From positions 124,001-188,000 of the forward strand of contig NZ_JAMXXN010000002.1 in the NCBI RefSeq assembly GCF_024129435.1: a stretch of DNA of 64,000 nt, in the 5' to 3' direction. The number at the start of each line of letters is the position of its first letter. Positions within the stretch are counted from its first letter, which is position 1. The stretch is from Acinetobacter lwoffii (GTDB taxonomy: Bacteria; Pseudomonadota; Gammaproteobacteria; Pseudomonadales; Moraxellaceae). Made by a program: the position numbers and the translations under genes. The notes under the pieces were generated by a model, which saw only the letters and a program-made list of their open reading frames with translations, had not been told where the DNA came from and searched no databases. Shown piece by piece: positions 58,491 through 64,000 of the stretch.

Positions 58491-58724
58491 ATGAAATATG
58501 CACAAATCTTACTTGCCACTACGCTTACTGCTGCTGCAGCCACCAGTTTTGCTGATAGTAAAACTACAGATGCGAAAACCACCACTGCAGAAGAAAAAGT
58601 GATTGTGACTACCCAGGAATTACCTGAATCGAATGCTCCTGTTGCAGGCGCATCTGCAGAGCAGCCTGCTGCCTCTGAAGCTGCTGCGGAAACTACGACA
58701 CCTGCAAAACCTGCTGCACGTTAA
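58491..58724 (+). CDS. Small Ala/Thr-rich secreted protein
   Basis: 77 residues from the ATG at 58491 (AAAGGATG upstream); ATGs at 58470 and 58482 are in frame but lie before the ribosome site. The signal peptide MKYAQILLATTLTAAAATSFA is cleaved after SFA. The mature part is low-complexity, rich in Thr, Ala, Glu and Pro (DAKTTTAEEK, ASEAAAETTTPAKPAAR) with no Cys. Function unknown. Such small repeats evolve quickly. Confidence 0.65.
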   Translation: MKYAQILLATTLTAAAATSFADSKTTDAKTTTAEEKVIVTTQELPESNAPVAGASAEQPAASEAAAETTTPAKPAAR

Positions 58725-58758
58725 GTGATTGAACAACTCGTTTAATCCTTCAATGAAG

Positions 58759-58854
58759 ATATCAGGGACAGTAATTCTCCAGTAGGCTTTGTCCTATACT
58801 GCCCCCGATATTATTCTATGCTGAATCATGCTTGATGCTGGTTCAGCATTTTTA
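58759..58854 (+). terminator. Two hairpins after the small secreted protein
   Basis: The second, ATGCTGAATC (58818-58827) with GGTTCAGCAT (58840-58849), is followed by TTTTTA and is a normal terminator. The first, ATATCAGGGACAGTA (58759-58773) with TACTGCCCCCGATAT (58797-58811), pairs with two A-C mismatches around a 23-base loop and lies just before it. Confidence 0.65.
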
Positions 58855-58859
58855 TTGCA

Positions 58860-59077
58860 TAAAATCTATTTATCACCATAGTCAAAACTGATCATAGAAT
58901 TAATACAGGCTATCAAATTTTTATTATTTTTATAATTAAAATCAATTATTTATTTAAAAACAACCTATTTCAATCCAATATCATCCATATACTTAAGCTA
59001 CTATCGCCTAACTTGTTTCTGGCTTCTAACTGTCCCTTAATAGCATCAAATGCAAGTCGATTGAGTGGACATTCGCT
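58860..59077. promoter_or_regulatory. AT-rich upstream region of the monooxygenase gene
   Basis: This AT-rich stretch must carry the promoter of the gene at 59078, but no convincing -35/-10 pair or operator palindrome could be placed. The ATG is preceded by GAGTGGACATTCGCT, a weak ribosome site. Confidence 0.3.
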
Positions 59078-60682
59078 ATGAGCAATACTAATTACACTAC
59101 TGAAGTGGCAATCCTTGGCGCCGGCCCTGTAGGCTTAACCATTGCCAACTATCTGAGCAAGCAAGGCGTAGCTGTCACGATTGTCGAACAACTGGATAGT
59201 TTGATTGATTATCCACGTGCGATTGGAATCGATGATGAATCCTTGCGTACCATTCAATCTTTGGGTTTAGTCGATCAAGTCTTACCGCATACCACTCCGA
59301 ATCATGCGATGCGCTTCTTGACGCCTAAAGGTCGCTGTTTTGCAGATATTCAGCCTTTAACACGTGAGTTTGGTTTCTCGCGCCGTAATGCCTTTATTCA
59401 GCCACAAGTCGATAACGTTCTGCTGCAAGGCTTAAAGCAATATAAAAACACCCAAGTGCTGTTTTCTCGTCAATTGACCCAGTTTAGTCAAGATGCTGAC
59501 GGCGTAACACTTAACCTGCAAAATAAAGAGGGCGATGCAGAAACCATCCGCGCTCAATACCTGATTGCTTGTGATGGCGGTAATTCTTATGTGCGCCGCA
59601 ACCTGGGCATTGCCTTTGAAGGTGAAACCGCACCGAATCAATGGATTGTAATCGACCTTGAGAACGACCCGCTTGCTACACCGCATATTTACTTATGTTG
59701 TGATCCGGTTCGTCCTTATGTATCAGCCGCATTGCCACATGGTATCCGCCGTTTTGAATTTATGGTCATGCCGGGTGAAACACAGGAAGAACTCAGCAAA
59801 CCGGAAAATATTGCCAAACTTCTGTCCAAGGTTTTACCAAGTACGGATGGTATCGAAGTGATCCGTCAGCGTGTTTATACCCATAATGCCCGTATTGCCG
59901 ACAAATTCCGTGTCGATCGTATTTTACTTGCCGGTGATGCAGCGCACATTATGCCGATATGGCAAGGTCAGGGTTATAACAGCGGTATGCGTGATGCCTT
60001 TAACCTGGCCTGGAAAATGGCACTGGTTATTCAAGGTAAAGCTGGCCCAGCACTTTTAGATTCTTATCAGATCGAACGTAAAGACCATGCCAAGGCGATG
60101 ATTGACCTGTCGGTGATGGCAGGTCACGTACTGGCACCACCGAAAAAATGGCAAGGTTTTGTTCGTGATGGTATTGCCTATGCCCTGAACTACATCAAGC
60201 CGATCAAACAGTACCTGCTGGAAATGCGCTTTAAACCGATGCCGAAATATCATGACGGCGCACTTTTGAGTAACGGAACCAAGAACTCTCCGGTTGGCAA
60301 GATGTTTATCCAGCCTCAGGTTCAGCTGGCTTCGGGTGAAACCGTATTACTGGATAAAGTGATCGGTAATGATTTTGCGATTATTGCCTGGGGTGTTGAT
60401 CCGAAATGGGGTCTGAGCCCACAAACGTTGCAACAGTGGAAATCGCTGGGTGTGAAATTCATTCAGGTGATCCCGGCAGTGCAATTGCAAAATAGCCAGC
60501 GCAAAGAGTATCAAGATGTCATCACCATTGGTGATATCGGCACAGATATCCGCTCGTGGTTTGGCAACACGTCTGATTCAGTTGTGATCCTGCGTCCTGA
60601 CCGTTTCGTGGCTGCGCTGGCCATTCCTCAATCGATGGAAAGCACCAGCCAGCAACTGTTTAAAAAGCTTTACCTGAAATAA
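59078..60682 (+). CDS. FAD-dependent aromatic monooxygenase, MhpA-like
   Basis: 534 residues, class A flavoprotein hydroxylase. The Rossmann FAD motif [17 protein letters not shown] is at about 14-30; the DG motif is in [15 protein letters not shown]; the GD motif is [23 protein letters not shown]. The closest relatives are 3-(3-hydroxyphenyl)propionate hydroxylases (MhpA), which use NADH and O2 on the ring. Length is close to MhpA (554). No mhp ring-cleavage genes adjoin it, so the true substrate is open. Confidence 0.85.
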   Translation: MSNTNYTTEVAILGAGPVGLTIANYLSKQGVAVTIVEQLDSLIDYPRAIGIDDESLRTIQSLGLVDQVLPHTTPNHAMRFLTPKGRCFADIQPLTREFGFSRRNAFIQPQVDNVLLQGLKQYKNTQVLFSRQLTQFSQDADGVTLNLQNKEGDAETIRAQYLIACDGGNSYVRRNLGIAFEGETAPNQWIVIDLENDPLATPHIYLCCDPVRPYVSAALPHGIRRFEFMVMPGETQEELSKPENIAKLLSKVLPSTDGIEVIRQRVYTHNARIADKFRVDRILLAGDAAHIMPIWQGQGYNSGMRDAFNLAWKMALVIQGKAGPALLDSYQIERKDHAKAMIDLSVMAGHVLAPPKKWQGFVRDGIAYALNYIKPIKQYLLEMRFKPMPKYHDGALLSNGTKNSPVGKMFIQPQVQLASGETVLLDKVIGNDFAIIAWGVDPKWGLSPQTLQQWKSLGVKFIQVIPAVQLQNSQRKEYQDVITIGDIGTDIRSWFGNTSDSVVILRPDRFVAALAIPQSMESTSQQLFKKLYLK

Positions 60683-60699
60683 TATTAGGGTCACCTTTC

Positions 60700-60725
60700 A
60701 CCACGCTTCGGCGTGGTTTTTTTTA
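60700..60725. terminator. Terminator between monooxygenase and glutathione transferase
   Basis: ACCACGC pairs with GCGTGGT around TTCG, then eight T. It ends the plus-strand gene; minus-strand transcripts lack a T-run. Confidence 0.82.
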
Positions 60726-60764
60726 TTGTTTTTAGATATCCCGGACAATATATAGACCGAGGAG

Positions 60765-61382
60765 TTAGACTCGGTATTCCTGAAACCACGGGATATCTTT
60801 CAGGGAATCACGGCAAGCCATCTGCTGCAGGAAGGGTCTGAACTCATCAAATTTCGGTAAAATTTTCGCAGATATGGCGAAGATTAAACAATAAGCCACA
60901 TAGAGATCCGCGGCCGAGACTTTTTCACCCAACAGATAGGGACTGGCCTGCCCGATGCCCTGTTTCAGAAAATCAAATACGGCTGCTTCATTCCCAAAAC
61001 TTAAACTTCTTCGGTTCTTTTCAATATTTTCTGGCGACACCTGTAAATCTTTTATATCGATATATTCGGTTAACGGCCCATGGCAGAAAAACATCCATTT
61101 TAAATACACCCCACGCTTGGGATCATCCAAAGCAGGTGCCAATCCTTGGTCACAGTACTTATCTGCCAGATAAATAAAAATGGCGGCCATTTCTGAAATG
61201 ACGATCTCCTGATCTACCAGACAGGGAACTTTTCCCATCGGATTCATCTGTGTATATGCCTGCTGATGCATATCCTCATAGGCAATCTCCACCTGCTCAA
61301 TCTGATCTTCAATTTGTAATTCTTTCAGCAAAGGCAACAAGGTCAGGCCACGTGATTGCGGATTGTTATAGAGCTTCATCAT
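60765..61382 (-). CDS. Glutathione S-transferase
   Basis: 205 residues with the thioredoxin-like N-terminal domain (KLYNNPQSRGLTLLPLLKEL, NPMGKVPCLVDQEIVISEMAAIFIYLADKY, split at the SE pair). The all-helical C-terminal domain follows (LGEKVSAADLYVAYCLIF). A catalytic Ser/Tyr/Cys at the N-terminus is not plain; PQSRG is the likely site. Substrate unknown. It may detoxify products of the adjacent monooxygenase, though the two are convergent rather than one operon. Confidence 0.88.
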   Translation of the reverse strand: MMKLYNNPQSRGLTLLPLLKELQIEDQIEQVEIAYEDMHQQAYTQMNPMGKVPCLVDQEIVISEMAAIFIYLADKYCDQGLAPALDDPKRGVYLKWMFFCHGPLTEYIDIKDLQVSPENIEKNRRSLSFGNEAAVFDFLKQGIGQASPYLLGEKVSAADLYVAYCLIFAISAKILPKFDEFRPFLQQMACRDSLKDIPWFQEYRV

Positions 61383-61512
61383 CCTGCTTCAACCGGTTTT
61401 TTTATTGTTAGAGGTTCAGTATAAAGCGATTTGCAGTTCCGATTTAAAAGGATGTGCTACAGATCATTTCTGTCGCACTGCTTTTTCGATGGGCTGATCA
61501 ACGATGCAGATA

Positions 61513-62406
61513 TTAGAAAAGATCCACACAAAACTTTTCTTTTAATACTTTTAAAATCAGATCAATCACCACATGTTTTTGATCCTTGCGATAATTGGCA
61601 TACAGTCCAATCATCGGCAACGGTTCCAGCGTCTTTTTCACCACAATATTATCGCCGAGCAGTGGAATCACATAAGCCGGCACCAGACTCCAGCCCACGC
61701 CCATTCCCACCAGATTGACATTGAGCAGGATATTGGTGGAATACTGCACCACATTCACTTTTAATTTAGACTGTTTAAAAAAATCCTGAATCAGCTTATG
61801 CAGTTGCGGTGAGGGCTGCTCATCACTAATTACAAAGTCCTGACTTTCAAAACTCTTGATACTGACATAGGGCAAGGCCGCAGCCGGGGAATCTTTGGGC
61901 ACAATCAAGGTTAAAGGCTCATCAAAAATGCGGATCGAATCAAACTCACTTAACTGCCCCGGATAACGGGTAAAGGCAATGTCAATCTGTCCATTTCTTA
62001 AAGCACTAAACTGTTCTGCATCGGTCAGACTGTGAAACTGTGCTTTCAGTTCAGGAAAATGCGCGCGGATATTCGGCATGATATAAGGAAAGACTTTCAT
62101 TTCCGCGACCGGGACAAAACCGATATTCAGCTGGTCCTGCTGCGCATTGGCGATCTGTCTGGCAGTCTGAATGGCGCGCTCTGCATGTTCAAGACTCAGT
62201 AAAGCTTCTTTTAAAAACGCCTGTCCAGCTTCAGTTAGCCCGACCTTACGGTTATTCCGCTCTAGCAACTGTACGCCAACCTCACGTTCCAGATCCTTGA
62301 TTTGCTGGCTCAATGAAGGCTGTACCGTATTTAATTTTTCCGCGGCACGGGTAAAGTTCAGTTCCTGCGCCACCGTAACGAAATAACGTAAATGCCTTAA
62401 TTCCAT
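61513..62406 (-). CDS. LysR-family transcriptional regulator
   Basis: 297 residues. The winged helix-turn-helix is at 1-60 (ELRHLRYFVTVAQELNFTRAAEKL then VQPSLSQQIKDLE). A periplasmic-binding-like effector domain follows (about 90-295). The family-type start MELRHLRYF is at 62406; the frame opens earlier, in the end of the MFS gene. Only one base separates it from the MFS stop, so it is probably on the same transcript, an unusual arrangement for LysR genes, which are commonly divergent. Confidence 0.92.
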   Translation of the reverse strand: MELRHLRYFVTVAQELNFTRAAEKLNTVQPSLSQQIKDLEREVGVQLLERNNRKVGLTEAGQAFLKEALLSLEHAERAIQTARQIANAQQDQLNIGFVPVAEMKVFPYIMPNIRAHFPELKAQFHSLTDAEQFSALRNGQIDIAFTRYPGQLSEFDSIRIFDEPLTLIVPKDSPAAALPYVSIKSFESQDFVISDEQPSPQLHKLIQDFFKQSKLKVNVVQYSTNILLNVNLVGMGVGWSLVPAYVIPLLGDNIVVKKTLEPLPMIGLYANYRKDQKHVVIDLILKVLKEKFCVDLF

Positions 62407-62407
62407 T

Positions 62408-63607
62408 TTATAACTCCAAACTTGCCGGGCGCTTATTTTGCTTTTTGGCAACATACTGACGATAAACCAATATCGTCACAATGACGAGTGCGGCACTCAA
62501 AACATAGGTAGTTTCAAAGCCCCAATAGGCAATCAATACTCCCATTGCCACGGAACCGATCGCTAAACCCAGATCAAACAGGGTAAAGAAGGTTGAAATC
62601 GCATGTCCCATACGCTGTTTGTCGACCGACTGAATGGCCAAGGTCTGCAAACATGGGAATAGTGAACCATAACCGATCCCAATAAACACCGCCGACAACC
62701 ATAATATCCATTGATTGGAAATCAGGCTGACAATCACTAGACCAATAGCAAAGAAAACAAATGAAGGATAAATAACTGCACTTGGTCCTTTACGGTCATA
62801 AATCTTTCCGACCCAAGGTCTGACCAGCAACATAGACGCTGCAAAGACAATAAAGAATACGCTGGTATAGGCCAAAAGCTGCTTGGTTTCACTAAATGCA
62901 GTAATAAAACCCATGATGCCCGAATAGGCAAAAGCGGTTAGCAACGCCACGAAACTTACCGCCAGAACTTTGACTTCCAGAATATCCTGCAAGCTCAAGC
63001 TGGTTCTCTCTGTGCTTATGGCTTCAGGTTTTGGTAACTCTGTGATTTTGAGCATCCAACAGAAAATGAGCCCCAAAGAAATGATAATGGCAAGAATGCC
63101 AAATAAGACCTTAAAGCTGGTGAACTGAATTACGGTCAATGCCAGCAAGGGCCCAAAAACCACACCAAGATTGGTCGACATGACGAAATAACCCATGCCC
63201 TCACCTTTGCGCTGTTCAGGAATAAATTCATTGGCGACGGGTACTGCCACCGTGGTCAAAATACTGAACCAGATGCCATGTAAAAAACGCACCAGCAACA
63301 GCGACCACATGCTATCTACCAGCAAATAACTAAAGGCAAATAAGGCAAAAATCACGCCGGCACCGCGCATCGAGATTTTCTTGCTGAGCTTTTCGATGAT
63401 CATGCCGGAAAATGGCCGGATCGCAATCGAAGAGGCCAAAAATAGCGTCAGCGCCAGACCCGCTTCTTTTACCGAACCGCCCAGATCTTTCATGATGTAA
63501 ATCGGCAAGATGGTCAATAAAGCAAAATAATAAACAAACAGGAAAAAATTATTGAATAAGCACAAGATAAATGAGCGATTCCATAACCGCTCAGCGCTAA
63601 CTGACAT
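62408..63607 (-). CDS. MFS transporter
   Basis: 399 residues, 12 predicted membrane helices. A hydrophilic loop follows helix 6 (LPKPEAISTERTSLSLQ). Motif A-like residues appear in GMIIEKLSKKISMRGAG. Likely a drug or metabolite exporter of the DHA1 type; substrate unknown. I choose the ATG at 63607 (MSVSAERLWN). It lies 40 bases downstream of a partial TetR regulator gene on the same strand and one base before the LysR gene. Confidence 0.88.
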   Translation of the reverse strand: MSVSAERLWNRSFILCLFNNFFLFVYYFALLTILPIYIMKDLGGSVKEAGLALTLFLASSIAIRPFSGMIIEKLSKKISMRGAGVIFALFAFSYLLVDSMWSLLLVRFLHGIWFSILTTVAVPVANEFIPEQRKGEGMGYFVMSTNLGVVFGPLLALTVIQFTSFKVLFGILAIIISLGLIFCWMLKITELPKPEAISTERTSLSLQDILEVKVLAVSFVALLTAFAYSGIMGFITAFSETKQLLAYTSVFFIVFAASMLLVRPWVGKIYDRKGPSAVIYPSFVFFAIGLVIVSLISNQWILWLSAVFIGIGYGSLFPCLQTLAIQSVDKQRMGHAISTFFTLFDLGLAIGSVAMGVLIAYWGFETTYVLSAALVIVTILVYRQYVAKKQNKRPASLEL

Positions 63608-63647
63608 AATCACCAACTCTTAAAATTTGTAGGGAAATAGCACAAAC

Positions 63648-64000
63648 TCAGGCTTGAACAGTGACCGGATGCAAGGCCAACTCGACCAGATTCTGGATAT
63701 AGTGTTCATCTGGAATCCGGTTGAAAAAAGTGATCTGGTAATGAATCGGGCCGTATAAGGTATCCAGCATCAAATCAAAAGGATAATCCGCGCGGATTTC
63801 TCCCCGTTCAATCGCTTGCTGAATCAGTTGATGGGTCTGTTGCCGACGTGGCAAGAGATATTGCTGAAAGAACTCACCTGCCAGTTCGCGGTGATTGGCA
63901 ATCACTACCAGCAAAGCCCGACCGACCGGATGATTCAGCGCTTGAGATAAAGAACCGAGTTGTTGAATGAGATTGCTTTTCAGGCTTTTAGAGGTATCCA
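63648..64000 (-). CDS. TetR-family regulator, C-terminal part (runs off the window)
   Basis: Only the C-terminal ligand domain, about 117 codons, is in the window: FFQQYLLPRRQQTHQLIQQAIERGEIRADYPFDLMLDTLYGP, split at RRQQTHQLIQQAIERGEIR and FDLMLDTLYGPIHYQITFF. The frame stays open to the edge, so the DNA-binding domain lies beyond 64000. It probably controls the MFS gene that follows. Confidence 0.82.
   Translation of the reverse strand, partial: DTSKSLKSNLIQQLGSLSQALNHPVGRALLVVIANHRELAGEFFQQYLLPRRQQTHQLIQQAIERGEIRADYPFDLMLDTLYGPIHYQITFFNRIPDEHYIQNLVELALHPVTVQA

Overview
The window is chromosomal DNA from a gammaproteobacterium, almost certainly Acinetobacter; I do not assign a species. The evidence is gene content and order: a hemA / TPR protein / lolB / ispE / tRNA-Gln / prs / rplY / pth block, a full adeIJK-type RND efflux operon behind a PAP2 phosphatase, a 628-residue RpoD with an acidic insert, a DnaG with a long Q/N/A-rich linker, and proteins typical of the genus. 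Base composition is moderately AT-rich throughout. There is no integrated phage, insertion sequence, CRISPR array or plasmid backbone.

Layout. 1-2.7 kb is a small accessory-looking patch: a TetR regulator divergent from a Rid-family protein across a two-palindrome operator, a CatB-like hexapeptide acetyltransferase, and an unusually AT-rich membrane-anchored coiled-coil protein of unknown function. 2.7-11.7 kb is housekeeping: tRNA-Met, RNase P RNA, ferredoxin, coaD, smpB, a flavodoxin-like protein, pgeF, rluD, bamD, dnaG and hemA. 11.7-18 kb is the TPR-lolB-ispE-(tRNA-Gln)x4-prs-rplY-pth cluster followed by panD. 18-25 kb holds membrane and small proteins (GDYXXLXY/DUF2157 pair, LysE exporter, DUF1289, trhO, DedA, YecA-like). 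25-32 kb has rpoD with its own promoter region, ybeD-lipB, a possible SCP2-like protein coupled to an iron alcohol dehydrogenase, and a PuuP-like permease with an elaborate leader. 32-42 kb carries trmL, cysG, serS, an RsiV-like lipoprotein, lolA, rplU-rpmA, ispB and the membrane protein misnamed Gcr recombinase.

42-50.7 kb is PAP2-adeI-adeJ-adeK, two tandem YbjQ-family genes and a broken DUF1345 gene. 50.7-58.1 kb is a loose set of small conserved proteins plus a 7TM-type diguanylate cyclase, FKBP isomerase, MgtC, YaeQ and a CobW GTPase. 58.4-64 kb is catabolic/accessory: a small secreted protein, an MhpA-type FAD monooxygenase, a glutathione transferase, a LysR regulator, an MFS transporter and the end of a TetR regulator that runs off the window.

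Shared functions: LolA and LolB (lipoprotein transport) and BamD (outer-membrane assembly) all serve the envelope; RNase P, TrmL, TrhO, RluD, the tRNA genes, HemA (which uses glutamyl-tRNA), SerS, Pth and SmpB serve tRNA and translation; IspE and IspB serve isoprenoid/quinone synthesis. No complete new multi-gene system could be established. The most unusual items are the rpoD heat-shock promoter, the tRNA-Gln array with an internal promoter and a covarying acceptor stem, the PuuP leader, the DnaG linker repeats, the DUF1345 pseudogene and the AT-rich gene beside tRNA-Met.
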